Positions 1 through 7,921 are shown, counted from the stretch's first letter. The stretch is 64,000 nucleotides of DNA from Neobacillus jeddahensis (GCF_000612625.1 NZ_CCAS010000011.1:43383-107382); one strand, 5' to 3'. The notes: a model not told the origin generated them from the letters alone. Made by a program: numbers and translations.

Positions 1-723
1 ATAACTAACAAGAAGTTCAGTGTTACAATTACCTGCTGCACGTCCCATACCATAAACAGATGAATCTAGGAAGGTTACTCCATTTTGATACGCAGTCAAT
101 GTATTGGCGAACGCTAATTGCATATTATTATGGGTATGGTTCCCGAGCTGTTTGTTAGGGAGCATCGTCTGGAATTTTTTCACTTGATGCGCAATACCTG
201 CAGGATCCAAGCTTCCAAAGGAGTCAACAATATACACTACATCTACAGGGCTTTCTTTTACCATTTCCATTGCATCAATCAGCTGATGTTCAGGCACACT
301 GGATAAAGCCATGATGTTGAGTGTAGTCTCATAGCCCAAATCATGAAACATTTGTACAAGCTCTAAACCTTTATCCACTTCACGGATATAGCATGCCACC
401 CGAATCATATCCAATACACTTTGCTCACGTGGCAGGATGTCATTTGGATCCACACGACCAATATCTACTAGAGCCGATAGCTTTGTGAACTTCTTCTCCG
501 GAATGATTTCTTTTAGGAAATGATCATCAAGAAATCTCCATGGATTAGGCTCAGTCGCGTTAAGAAGCTTAGCAGAATTTTTGTAGCCAATTTCCATATA
601 TTCCACTCCAGCTTTGCTTAGTCCATTATATAAGTCTTGAACAAATTCGATACTGAAATCCCAATTGTTTACTAACCCTCCATCACGGATTGTACAGTCT
701 ACTATTTTGCTGCTATGTACCAT
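1..723 (-). CDS. Aldolase catalytic domain protein (DRE-TIM metallolyase), 3' end cut by window edge
   Basis: Reading leftward from an ATG at 723, an open frame of 241 codons runs off the window edge, so the C-terminus is missing. The start follows a good ribosome-binding site (AGGGGGAG). The N-terminus carries DCTIRDGG (residues 9-16), the D-x-T-x-R-D-G metal/substrate motif of the HMG-CoA lyase / isopropylmalate synthase / 4-hydroxy-2-oxovalerate aldolase superfamily. A metal-binding HTHNN motif lies near residue 197. These features imply a divalent-metal aldol or retro-aldol enzyme of the (beta/alpha)8 DRE-TIM fold, probably cytoplasmic. The substrate cannot be deduced. Related proteins are annotated only as aldolase catalytic domain-containing. 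The family call is confident; the reaction is not known. Confidence 0.85.
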   Translation of the reverse strand, partial: MVHSSKIVDCTIRDGGLVNNWDFSIEFVQDLYNGLSKAGVEYMEIGYKNSAKLLNATEPNPWRFLDDHFLKEIIPEKKFTKLSALVDIGRVDPNDILPREQSVLDMIRVACYIREVDKGLELVQMFHDLGYETTLNIMALSSVPEHQLIDAMEMVKESPVDVVYIVDSFGSLDPAGIAHQVKKFQTMLPNKQLGNHTHNNMQLAFANTLTAYQNGVTFLDSSVYGMGRAAGNCNTELLVSY

Positions 724-840
724 AATTGCAACTCCCCCTGTGGTATGAACATTAGTTATTATTTTTTATTAAGCTTGCAAACGTCTTTGCCCACTTTTTT
801 TACCTCTTTACAGATTATCCTGCCTAATCCCATTATAGAC

Positions 841-871
841 AAAAAGGTGTACCGAAAATAGTACACCTTTT
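841..871. terminator. Hairpin terminator, both orientations possible
   Basis: AAAAAGGTGTAC (841-852) pairs with GTACACCTTTT (861-871) across an 8-nt loop. Runs of A and T flank both sides, so it could work in either direction. It lies downstream of the small minus-strand gene at 984-1190 and upstream of the aldolase gene, so it most likely ends the dipeptidase-small protein transcript. Confidence 0.6.
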
Positions 872-983
872 CAATATTTACAGAATTGTTAGTAATTCTG
901 TAGGATCTTCCATTGCATTTTGTACCTATTCTCAACGATTCGTGGTAACTTCTTTTATTTCATTTTGTATGAAAACTAGTAAA

Positions 984-1190
984 TTATTCTTCCTTATAAA
1001 ACCGTTCATTCGTAGCCGCATTAAAATAAACAACTAATTTTTTCTTTGTGGTCGGATCGATTGACACTTCATTTGTACGGACAAAGCCTTCAGGCACTTG
1101 CTGACCATGCTTTTTTTTGAAGCGGCGGTCCCAGATAAACCACGAACCGATGAGTAAAATACCTTTCTCGACAAGCTGGAAAAAGGTGAG
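984..1190 (-). CDS. Small conserved-looking protein with no usable start codon in frame
   Basis: A 68-codon minus-strand frame begins LTFFQLVEKG, continues through GSWFIWDRRFKKKHG and a basic/acidic C-terminal half, and ends YKEE-stop at 984. It has a hydrophobic N-terminus followed by a soluble tail. A strong GGAGG site (about 1200-1204) sits right after the stop of the upstream dipeptidase gene, so the two look co-transcribed. At the expected start the codon in frame is CAT, not ATG, followed by CTC ACC; one extra G would restore ATG-CTC-ACC. Either the start has been lost by a 1-base deletion, or there is a sequencing error. Upstream in the same frame is a TAG stop. I do not recognise a function. 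Confidence 0.6.
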   Translation of the reverse strand, partial: LTFFQLVEKGILLIGSWFIWDRRFKKKHGQQVPEGFVRTNEVSIDPTTKKKLVVYFNAATNERFYKEE

Positions 1191-1216
1191 ATGCTATCCC
1201 TCCTTTGTTTTCCTAT

Positions 1217-2578
1217 TTACATCAGTTCTAAAAAGGAACAAATCGTTAAGATCCCTTTATCAAAGTTTTCCAAGTTAAAATGTTCATTCGGTGCATGAAG
1301 ATTTTCATCTGGCAAACCGAATCCCATTAAGACTACGGGAGCATGTAGGGCCTGGTTGAAATCCGATACAATCGGAATCGAGCCACCTTCTCTTTTATAA
1401 ACAGGTGATTTCCCATAAACTTGTTCATACGCTCGAGCCGCTTTTTGAATCATCGGACTGTCAATCGGCGTTAAGAATGGATTACCTGTATCTTGAAGCG
1501 TCACTTTTACCGTGCATCCTTCTGGTGCATGTTCTTCAATATGCTTTTTGATTAAGCCCTGGATCTTTTCAGGATTTTGATTGTTGACTAGTCGGCAGGT
1601 TATTTTGGCATGTGCCTCGTTCGGAATGACGGTTTTTGTGCCTTCCCCCTGAAATCCACCCCATAAGCCATTTATTTCTAATGTTGGCCGAGAACTGATT
1701 TTCTCAGAGTAAGGAAAATCGTTTTCCCCACCAGTCAAATCCGATAACCCTAATGATTTTTTTAATTTTTCTTCATCAAAGCCCAATGCTTTAATTTGTT
1801 CCTTTTCAAATTCAGTCAATTCTAAAACATCATCATAGAACTGAGCAACATTTACCTTTCCGTTTTCATCATGAAGAGTAGAAAGCAGCTGCACCAATAA
1901 ATGGTTGGCGTTCTGAACTCCCCCGCCAAACATGCCGGAATGCAAATCCGTATTCGCCGTTTTAAGAGAAAATTCCAGGGCACACAATCCTCTTAACGAA
2001 TAGGTAATGGCAGGAACTCCTCTATCCCACATATCAGAATCGGAAATGACCACCACATCACAGGCTAATTTTTCTTTATTATCGGATAAAAACTGCGGAA
2101 GATGTGGACTTCCGATTTCTTCTTCTCCCTCGATGCAAAATTTTATGTTTACTGGTAATTTATTTTCTAATTTCAGTAGTGTTTCGACTGCTTTAATATG
2201 TAAGAATGTCTGCCCTTTGTCGTCTGTTGCCCCTCTGGCAAAAATCTTTTCATCTCGAATGTCTGGCTCAAACGGAGGGGTTTCCCATAAATCAATCGGG
2301 TCAACGGGTTGTACGTCATAATGACCGTATACTAAGACAGTCGGTGCATTTTCTTGATGAAGCCAGTCCGCATATATAATCGGATGACCATTTGTCTGGG
2401 TGATTTCAACATGTTCCATACCAATGGTTTTTAACTTATTGGCGATCCATGAAGCTGCTTTTTGGATGTCCTCTTTATGCTCAGATAAGGAACTGACGCT
2501 GGGAATACGGAGTAATTCTTTTAATTCCTCGACATTTCGATCGTGATTACTGGATACAAACTCGGATAATTGACTCAT
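1217..2578 (-). CDS. M20 family dipeptidase
   Basis: This 453-residue protein is a zinc metallopeptidase of the M20 (ArgE/DapE/ACY1/CPG2) family, close to the carnosinase/CPG2-type dipeptidases. Motifs in order are GHYDVQPVDP (residues 85-94, metal-binding H86 and catalytic D88), ARGATDDKGQ (114-123, bridging Asp) and EGEEEIGS (150-157, general-base and metal-binding Glu). A lid-domain segment follows, with DLHSGMFGG near residue 210. No signal peptide is visible, so it is cytoplasmic and probably cleaves dipeptides delivered by transport. Length is normal for the family. The small gene at 984-1190 follows closely. The exact substrate is not predictable. Confidence 0.93.
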   Translation of the reverse strand: MSQLSEFVSSNHDRNVEELKELLRIPSVSSLSEHKEDIQKAASWIANKLKTIGMEHVEITQTNGHPIIYADWLHQENAPTVLVYGHYDVQPVDPIDLWETPPFEPDIRDEKIFARGATDDKGQTFLHIKAVETLLKLENKLPVNIKFCIEGEEEIGSPHLPQFLSDNKEKLACDVVVISDSDMWDRGVPAITYSLRGLCALEFSLKTANTDLHSGMFGGGVQNANHLLVQLLSTLHDENGKVNVAQFYDDVLELTEFEKEQIKALGFDEEKLKKSLGLSDLTGGENDFPYSEKISSRPTLEINGLWGGFQGEGTKTVIPNEAHAKITCRLVNNQNPEKIQGLIKKHIEEHAPEGCTVKVTLQDTGNPFLTPIDSPMIQKAARAYEQVYGKSPVYKREGGSIPIVSDFNQALHAPVVLMGFGLPDENLHAPNEHFNLENFDKGILTICSFLELM

Positions 2579-2708
2579 GTTCTCACCTTTTCTGTTTTAT
2601 TTACTATTCTATTTTATACAAAAAATAAGAAGAAACCTACAATAAACTCTGAAAAAGAGAAACGAATATTGTTGAGGTGATTTCGACCATTGTTGGGAGT
2701 ATCAACAA

Positions 2709-3701
2709 TTAATATTTATCAATCGTCGCCCCTAAAACAGATGCCCGGATAAAATCAAGCTTCTGAAACCTTTTCAACTCTGCTGGCGTACCAGTAACGA
2801 CAGCCCCATTTAAACGAAGGTTGCCATTAGTAGCTTTTGAATTCTCCTTGATCCCCTTTAATGCCTCTTGCACAGAACTTTTATGGCTGCCTTCTTTCTT
2901 CAACAGCTCTAAAGTCTCGACAAACCATTTCCCGTTATTGTCAGAAAAGGACTGTCCAGGCACGACATCGAACCCAAAGGCGCCACCCCCGCCCTTCGTC
3001 TTCACACTGTCCTGATCCAGCGTGCGTTCCATCCTTTCCATTTGCGCAGCTGTCGAGGTATCGACCCACAGCCAATTGACATTTTCCTGTCCCAACTGCT
3101 TAGCTGCCTCTGCTATCGTCATCGGCTCCTTAAACGAAAGTGCTACCTCAATTAACTTGTTCTCATCCAAGCTCGTAGCGATATCAAGCTCGTGTGGTAG
3201 ATAGTCATATGACAAACCAGGATAATAAAAATCTATTTTTCTTTCATTATTAAAATCATTGTACCGAACGTATCTATGAGCCTCCTTATTTAGCGTATTG
3301 ACCTCCATCATCCCGCTTCCTCGTTCAAGGACCTCCACTCTTCCAAAAACAGGGACTTTTTCCGTCTTCTTATCCCAAAGAATCGAGCGATCCCCCATCG
3401 TTTTTCGATAGGTTGTTTCTGCTGTAATACTAAATAAATTGTAGTTAAAGGAGGTACCTCCTGGTGAAATATTGGCTCCGTGAACACTATCGTAGTATAT
3501 ATCCTGATTCTCTATTCTTTTCGTGAGGATATATTGGCTGCCCATAAAAAGAATCGTCAGTAATAAAGAGGTAGTAACCACCGTAATGATGACATACTTA
3601 ATCGTTTGTTTCCGTTTTGTTTTTTTGACGGCCTTTTGTAACGAAGGACTGCTGACAAAATTGATTTCCTTCTCATTATTTGGTTCGTGATTTTCACTCA
3701 T
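2709..3701 (-). CDS. Anti-sigma factor, single-pass membrane protein with sigma-regulator C-terminal domain
   Basis: This 330-residue protein has a basic cytoplasmic N-terminus (KKTKRKQTIKY, about residues 26-36), one membrane segment (about 37-57) and a large external domain. The arrangement resembles the Sigma_reg_N/Sigma_reg_C anti-sigma family of bacilli, to which the SigM regulators also appear related. Its start overlaps the end of the ECF sigma gene by 8 nt, the usual translationally coupled sigma/anti-sigma arrangement. It is inferred to hold the adjacent sigma factor inactive at the membrane until an envelope signal releases it. The signal itself cannot be read from sequence. Family assignment is by layout and pattern, so slightly less certain than that of the sigma factor. 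Confidence 0.85.
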   Translation of the reverse strand: MSENHEPNNEKEINFVSSPSLQKAVKKTKRKQTIKYVIITVVTTSLLLTILFMGSQYILTKRIENQDIYYDSVHGANISPGGTSFNYNLFSITAETTYRKTMGDRSILWDKKTEKVPVFGRVEVLERGSGMMEVNTLNKEAHRYVRYNDFNNERKIDFYYPGLSYDYLPHELDIATSLDENKLIEVALSFKEPMTIAEAAKQLGQENVNWLWVDTSTAAQMERMERTLDQDSVKTKGGGGAFGFDVVPGQSFSDNNGKWFVETLELLKKEGSHKSSVQEALKGIKENSKATNGNLRLNGAVVTGTPAELKRFQKLDFIRASVLGATIDKY

Positions 3702-4194
3702 GGATGGCCTCCTTATACATCTTTTCTAACTTCTTCCTTGCTCTAAATAGATTCGTCTTAATTGAACTCACACTCATATCTAAAAGCTTGGATATTTCTT
3801 CGTATGTAAGTCCTGACTGATACTTTAACAGCAACAGCTCTTGAAATAACGGTTTTAACTGTGTGAGGGCCTTTCCAAGCTCACGGTTCCGTTCATTGTT
3901 TAGAAAAATGGTTTCAGGTTGTTCTTTTGTATCAGATATTAAAAGAGCTTCGTTTACGTTCAGTTCGTACCTTCCACGCTTACGACATTGATCATAGTAG
4001 GAATTTAACGCCACTCGAATTAACCAACTACGGATTTTTGTAGTTTTTATAGAATCGTAGTACAGCAGATATTTATAAGCCGCTTCCTGAACGGCATCTT
4101 CTGCATCGACTTTTAAAATGCCCAACTTTCGTAAGTATCTATAGACAATATTCAATTCTATATTGAGTTCAGTTTGCTTATTTATTTCATCCAT
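3694..4194 (-). CDS. ECF-type RNA polymerase sigma factor
   Basis: This 166-residue protein has the two-domain ECF layout. A region 2 (about residues 10-80) contains DAVQEAAYKYL, WLIRVALNSYYDQCRKRGR and associated -10 recognition residues. A region 4 helix-turn-helix (about 105-160) contains LLLKYQSGLTYEEISKLLDMSVSSIKTNLFRARKKL. It lacks regions 1 and 3, as expected for the class. The downstream gene, overlapping by 8 nt, encodes the membrane anti-sigma factor. The upstream region holds an ECF-like promoter (see 4213-4241), consistent with autoregulation. The ribosome-binding site GGGAGGA lies 7 nt before the ATG. It is probably an envelope-stress sigma factor, but which B. subtilis paralogue it matches cannot be said. 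Confidence 0.93.
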   Translation of the reverse strand: MDEINKQTELNIELNIVYRYLRKLGILKVDAEDAVQEAAYKYLLYYDSIKTTKIRSWLIRVALNSYYDQCRKRGRYELNVNEALLISDTKEQPETIFLNNERNRELGKALTQLKPLFQELLLLKYQSGLTYEEISKLLDMSVSSIKTNLFRARKKLEKMYKEAIHE

Positions 4195-4212
4195 TATCGT
4201 CCTCCCAGCAAC

Positions 4213-4241
4213 AAGACGTATAACATTGAGAAAAGTTTACA
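4213..4241 (-). promoter_or_regulatory. Candidate ECF sigma autoregulatory promoter
   Basis: On the minus strand TGTAAAC is followed 16 nt later by CGTCTT. This resembles the ECF promoter pattern of bacilli (TGAAAC/TGTAAC, about 16 nt, CGTC). Transcription would begin around 4207, leaving about 13 nt before the sigma factor ATG, just enough for its GGGAGGA ribosome-binding site. This suggests the sigma factor drives its own operon. It is a motif match only. Confidence 0.55.
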
Positions 4242-4423
4242 ATTGTTTTAGAAAAAATTTCCCTTTTAGCCAATATACCATCCATTCATTTGCTTTAAGT
4301 TACTTTTTTATTAGACTTTGACTGCATGGATAAATAAAAAACACCATCCAGTTATGGATGATGCATGCAATCACTAATAATACTTCAAATACTCTTATAA
4401 TGAAATTTAAGTTAAAAAACATC

Positions 4424-4479
4424 CAAACGGTTCTTATCGCTTATCAATGCGGTGAGACCACTAGAACCGTCCCCATGGT
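4424..4479. repeat. Dispersed inverted-repeat element, copy 1 (degenerate left arm)
   Basis: Left arm AACGGTTCTTAT is paired with the well-preserved right arm CCACTAGAACCGTCCCCATGG. The left arm has lost most of its G run. It belongs to the same family as the copies at 16526, 34201, 34955, 38216 and 44883. It lies just past the stop of the small membrane protein gene at 4485. Confidence 0.8.
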
Positions 4480-4484
4480 TTCTT

Positions 4485-4664
4485 TTACCCTTTGAAATAT
4501 AGTAAAGCGATTAGGATAATAATCAATCCGATTATGAAAATAGGACCAAGACTTGTAGTGTATACGAAATAAATTCTAATATGAAGAATGGCATGAACAA
4601 TTAGAATGATGAGTAAGCATAAAAGCAATAAAATGGCTAACTGTACATTTTTATTCCGTTTCAA
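4485..4664 (-). CDS. Small two-helix membrane protein
   Basis: A 59-residue frame starts at a TTG preceded by AAGGGAG at 7-nt spacing and ends at TAA 4485-4487. The product has a short basic N-terminus (KRNKN), a hydrophobic helix (about residues 8-27), a short central loop (HIRIYFVYTTSLG) and a second hydrophobic helix (about 41-57) ending FKG. It has no recognised family. The good ribosome-binding site and clean two-helix pattern make it a likely real gene. It stands alone between the ECF operon and the glutaredoxin gene, with a repeat element directly behind its stop. Confidence 0.65.
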   Translation of the reverse strand: MKRNKNVQLAILLLLCLLIILIVHAILHIRIYFVYTTSLGPIFIIGLIIILIALLYFKG

Positions 4665-4917
4665 AGCATTTGCTCCCTTCTAGAAGCTATACAGGGACAT
4701 TCAATGTACCAACTTACTTATATAAATATTTTTCGTTAGCTTGAATTATTCCTTCCTTACCTAGCCTGCATTCGATGACACTTCTAATCTGAATAGCACT
4801 TTCCGCTGGGACAATTCCGATTACTATTCATGAGTTAGGGCCGACCACAAAAATCGAATCCATGGTCGAGAAACAAAATTCATTGTACAATATCTTTAAA
4901 GAAGTGGAGGTAGGAAA

Positions 4918-5160
4918 ATGAAAAAAGTGATTATTTACACTCAAGAAACGTGCCCGCCTTGTCATGCGGAAAAGCTTTGGTTAAAAGAAAATGGGATTGA
5001 GTATGAAGATAGAGACATCCGTAAAAACGATCAATATCTCAATGAACTAATTAATCTCGGTGCCGCTGCTACACCAGCAACCATCATCAAATCCGAGGAT
5101 AAGGAGGAAGTTATCCTCGGATTTGATCAACCAAAATTAGCAGAAATACTAGGGATATAA
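4918..5160 (+). CDS. Glutaredoxin family protein
   Basis: This 80-residue thioredoxin-fold protein has a CPPC redox motif (residues 12-15 in TQETCPPCHAE). The later TPATIIK segment contains the cis-proline typical of glutaredoxin/NrdH-type proteins. The fold order (beta-alpha-beta, then cis-Pro strand and C-terminal helix FDQPKLAEILGI) is complete. It probably acts as a cytoplasmic thiol-disulfide reductant. The start follows GTGGAGGTAGG at suitable spacing. It is monocistronic, with a small convergent frame downstream. Confidence 0.9.
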   Translation: MKKVIIYTQETCPPCHAEKLWLKENGIEYEDRDIRKNDQYLNELINLGAAATPATIIKSEDKEEVILGFDQPKLAEILGI

Positions 5161-5200
5161 TGTATATTACTTCTATTTAATTGAGCTTGAAAACAATAAA

Positions 5201-5227
5201 GGAGAACAGTAAATGTCACTGTTCTCC
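5201..5227. terminator. Intergenic hairpin between convergent genes
   Basis: GGAGAACAGT (5201-5210) pairs perfectly with ACTGTTCTCC (5218-5227) over a 7-nt loop. The minus-strand side is followed by TTTATTGTTTTC, the plus-strand side by TAAAAAAA. It sits between the glutaredoxin gene and the YdeI-like frame, so it most likely terminates the minus-strand gene. Confidence 0.65.
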
Positions 5228-5272
5228 TAAAAAAATAGATGCACATAATTCAATGTGGAAATATTTGTAGTC

Positions 5273-5452
5273 CTATTTCTTTTTCTGACGAAATAAATCA
5301 ACAGATTTATACCCTTGTGATAAAATATCAACCATTTGGGCTTTTCGTTTTTCTTGTGTGCTCTGTTGTTTCGCAGAAAAGATATAGCGAGCCCAATCTC
5401 TTTGATAACCAGGAGTTAATTCCTTGAAAAATTTGAGCTCATTTACTTTCAT
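5273..5452 (-). pseudogene. C-terminal remnant of a YdeI/OmpD-associated family protein
   Basis: A 59-codon minus-strand frame contains LTPGYQRDWARYIFSAKQQ followed by a basic helix and a KSVDLFRQ-type end. This matches my recollection of the C-terminal part of YdeI / OmdA-type proteins (helix with QRDWARYI, then EKR, then GYKSxDLY). The normal proteins carry a DUF1801-like domain ahead of this part, which is missing here. The frame continues upstream for about 12 codons past the ATG before a stop, and there is no clear ribosome-binding site at the ATG. A truncated, decaying gene is therefore more likely than a functional mini-protein. Confidence 0.55.
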
Positions 5453-5502
5453 GGCTGGAAAGATTTCATCTCTATGTACAAAGGTAGGTTAAATTGCTAT
5501 TC

Positions 5503-6294
5503 TTATTTTCCAATCATTACATGACTATCCAATACCCGATCTATTTCTAAAATAATATCGATTAATTCCTGATAATCATGATAAATTTCTTCTTGAGCAT
5601 GGGCGGTATTATTCCTCAACACTTCGATATTTTTGAAAAATTCCTTGCACTTCGTCGTTGAGTCAAATCCTAATTGTTTAATCAAATGGGGCGTTTTCCT
5701 AACAATAGTTCCCTTATCCCCCAATTGGATATTATCCAACAATGTTAACGCTTCATTCTTTTCACTCCGTTTTTTTAACATTTCCTCTGCCTTTCCTAAT
5801 CTATCTTCTGATAGCTTCACCTTCCAGTTATCTTCTGAACATGCCTCTCTTATTAAAGATATTAGAAGCATTTCCAATAAAGAAATCAGACTAAACGCTA
5901 ACATGCGAATCGGTTGTTTCTGTAAATCAGCAATGGTAACAATTTTACACACTTTATTCTTTTCAAGAATGAAAACGTATTTCCTTTCTCTAAGAAAATC
6001 CAGTAATTCAATTAAAGAAGTTGAGTCAGAGATCAGATCCTCCATACGAAACTGTCGATAAAAATCTTCAACCCTTCCTTCAAAAAGTTCTTCTCGCAAT
6101 ATGTAGCCAGTAATTTTCCCTTTATCCTTCACCCCATATACGTCATAGTCCCGTTCAATCATTTCATTTTTTATTCTTAACGAATGATCATCAAGTGCAC
6201 ATGTATAAATATCCTCTGCCAGCAAATCCACACTTAAGTTTTTTTCATACATAGCTCTTAACTTCTCATACCCTTTTATCGTTCTTGAATTCAA
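5503..6294 (-). CDS. CBS-domain protein with C-terminal HEPN-like domain
   Basis: In this 263-residue protein, residues about 15-130 read as a CBS-domain pair (one unit ending ITGYILREEL, another ending KIVTIADLQKQP). This module often binds adenine nucleotides. Residues about 130-263 are helical and contain RNNTAH (227-232), which fits the Rx4-6H motif of HEPN domains, many of which are metal-independent RNases. Together they suggest a nucleotide-sensing regulatory half joined to a possible RNase half. No signal peptide or membrane segment is seen. The gene stands alone with no antitoxin-like partner. Domain calls are by eye; enzymatic activity is inference. Confidence 0.65.
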   Translation of the reverse strand: MNSRTIKGYEKLRAMYEKNLSVDLLAEDIYTCALDDHSLRIKNEMIERDYDVYGVKDKGKITGYILREELFEGRVEDFYRQFRMEDLISDSTSLIELLDFLRERKYVFILEKNKVCKIVTIADLQKQPIRMLAFSLISLLEMLLISLIREACSEDNWKVKLSEDRLGKAEEMLKKRSEKNEALTLLDNIQLGDKGTIVRKTPHLIKQLGFDSTTKCKEFFKNIEVLRNNTAHAQEEIYHDYQELIDIILEIDRVLDSHVMIGK

Positions 6295-6429
6295 AGCATT
6301 CCCTCCTTATGAGATGGGTGAGTGATGTATTTTTTTGCAAAAAATCCATTGACTAACTGTTAGTAAACTTTATCTCGCCACCAATGATTATCCAATTCTA
6401 TAAATATATTCATATACATTCCCTCTATA

Positions 6430-6466
6430 AAAAAAGTGCCAACTTCTCTTGAATAGAAATTGGCAT
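6430..6466 (-). terminator. Rho-independent terminator of the small zinc-finger gene
   Basis: TGCCAACTTC (6437-6446) pairs with GAAATTGGCA (6456-6465), with one G-T pair. On the minus strand it is followed by a run of seven T. It lies just past the stop at 6481. Confidence 0.8.
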
Positions 6467-6480
6467 TGATTCGCTATACG

Positions 6481-6690
6481 CTATCGTGTCGCTTTTGGCG
6501 GTTGGCACACGTCACATTTACGTTGGTTATTATTTTTAAATTTCGTTAATGTTTTTTCAAAGTTGCTACCACATGCACATTTAAATAGTAACTTTTGAGA
6601 AAAACCGTGATATTCCGTCGTTAGCAATTTGCTTTCCGAATTGTTCTCAACAAATTCATTAATTTTATCAATCGTCCATCGTTTATTCAT
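6481..6690 (-). CDS. Small zinc-finger protein related to the N-terminal part of phage-type HNH endonucleases
   Basis: The longest frame extends further upstream, but GGAGGTG sits 8 nt before an internal ATG at 6690, giving a 69-residue protein starting MNKRWTIDKINEFV. The middle and end carry a CACG...CDVC pattern (two CxC/CxxC pairs about 22 residues apart) within FKCACGSNFEKTLTKFK. This resembles a treble-clef/zinc-ribbon DNA-binding segment that precedes HNH cores in phage and homing-type endonucleases. No HNH catalytic core follows, so it may be a truncated remnant or a stand-alone DNA-binding protein. It has its own terminator. Confidence 0.6.
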   Translation of the reverse strand: MNKRWTIDKINEFVENNSESKLLTTEYHGFSQKLLFKCACGSNFEKTLTKFKNNNQRKCDVCQPPKATR

Positions 6691-6989
6691 TCTCTTACAC
6701 CTCCATATTTTAACGCTATGCGGAGGCTTTACTTGGCATCCGTTCAATTTTAGGTAAACGTAGGAATTATCCTAAGTTATTCATTATAACATGAGCCAGC
6801 ACTCAATTAAACAGATGGAGGACATCTTATTAAAATAAACTGCACGTAAGTTTAAGTACCCCCTTGATATGAAATAATCATTTGCATTTTGTCATAAATA
6901 ATTGCATGAAATATTATTTTTAATTTATTGGCGAATGGGTCATTCTTGTCACTTTTATTCCTTAATGATATTCCATCACAAAGACAAGA
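6691..6989. other. Gene-free stretch
   Basis: Between the zinc-finger gene start and the terminator of the lsr operon I see only the small gene's upstream sequence and AT-rich DNA. There is no convincing frame, structured RNA or repeat. Confidence 0.5.
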
Positions 6990-7015
6990 AAGCTCCTACT
7001 CTAAAGTAGGAGCTT
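6990..7015 (-). terminator. Terminator of the lsrACDBF operon
   Basis: AAGCTCCTACT and AGTAGGAGCTT form a perfect 11-bp stem with a 4-nt loop, 28 nt past the lsrF stop. The minus-strand U-tract is weak (TTTCTTG). Confidence 0.7.
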
Positions 7016-7042
7016 CCAATGAAAAAAATTTTTATAATGAAG

Positions 7043-7921
7043 TTAGTTTGTGAGATGCTGGTAAAACTCAAAAGCCTCCTTATCTGAATACCCTTCATGT
7101 ACAACCTTACCCACGGCTTGAATCATTTCTTCAGGGTATTGGGATTGGAAAATATTCCTGCCCATATCTACACCTGCTGCTCCTCCTTGAATAGAGTTGT
7201 AGGCTAGACTTAGGGCTTCTTTTTCTGGTAATTTCTTACCACCTGCCACTACTAATGGGACTGGACAAGCTGCTGCAACTTTTTCAAAATCCTCACAGTA
7301 ATAGGTTTTAACTATTTGAGCACCAAATTCCGCCAGCATTCTTGTAGCTAACAAAAAGAATTGATTGGTTCGTTCCATCTGTTTACCAACAGCTACCACT
7401 CCCAATGTTGGAATAGAGTATCTAGAACCAAGGTTAACAGCTCGGTTTAACTCTTCGATCGTTTCCTTTTGCCCATCCGAGCCAATAAAGGTTTGAATTG
7501 CGATGGCACTTGCATTCAGCTTAATCGCATCTTCTATGTCAACGACCATAGATTCATGGCTTAGATCATCCTGGAGAACACTAGATCCAGAGGAAGCTCT
7601 AAGTGCTATCGCCTTATTATAGGTCGGTGGAACACTGCTTCTAATGGCCCCTCTAGTCCCCATTAAACAATCAGCATAATTTGCCAACCGAGGAATAAGC
7701 AGATCTAATCTTTCTAACCCTGAAGTAGGACCCATGAAATAACCATGGTCAAACGCTAACATGACGGTCTTACCAGAGGCAGGATTAAAGATTCTTGATA
7801 AACGATCCTTCATACCCCAATCATAATTATTTGCGCCTTTAACATGGTAGTTCCCATTGTTTGCAAAAGGAACACTCTCAGAAAAATCTTTTGCATTTTT
7901 GTTCCCCATTAAATCTGCCAA
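7043..7921 (-). CDS. lsrF: 3-hydroxy-5-phosphonooxypentane-2,4-dione thiolase LsrF
   Basis: This 292-residue class I aldolase-like enzyme of the (beta/alpha)8 fold acts at the end of autoinducer-2 breakdown. It transfers an acetyl group from isomerised phospho-AI-2 to CoA. The N-terminal MADL...KDF pattern and the DWGMKDRLSRIF stretch closely fit LsrF. AFDHGYFMGPT (about residues 56-66) and the lysine-bearing VKTYYCEDF segment (about 194-202) are the expected strand motifs. A TTG start at 7921 follows GGGAGAGAG and gives the usual MADL beginning; an ATG four codons later is the alternative. It is the last gene of the operon lsrA-lsrC-lsrD-lsrB-lsrF. Confidence 0.95.
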   Translation of the reverse strand: MADLMGNKNAKDFSESVPFANNGNYHVKGANNYDWGMKDRLSRIFNPASGKTVMLAFDHGYFMGPTSGLERLDLLIPRLANYADCLMGTRGAIRSSVPPTYNKAIALRASSGSSVLQDDLSHESMVVDIEDAIKLNASAIAIQTFIGSDGQKETIEELNRAVNLGSRYSIPTLGVVAVGKQMERTNQFFLLATRMLAEFGAQIVKTYYCEDFEKVAAACPVPLVVAGGKKLPEKEALSLAYNSIQGGAAGVDMGRNIFQSQYPEEMIQAVGKVVHEGYSDKEAFEFYQHLTN

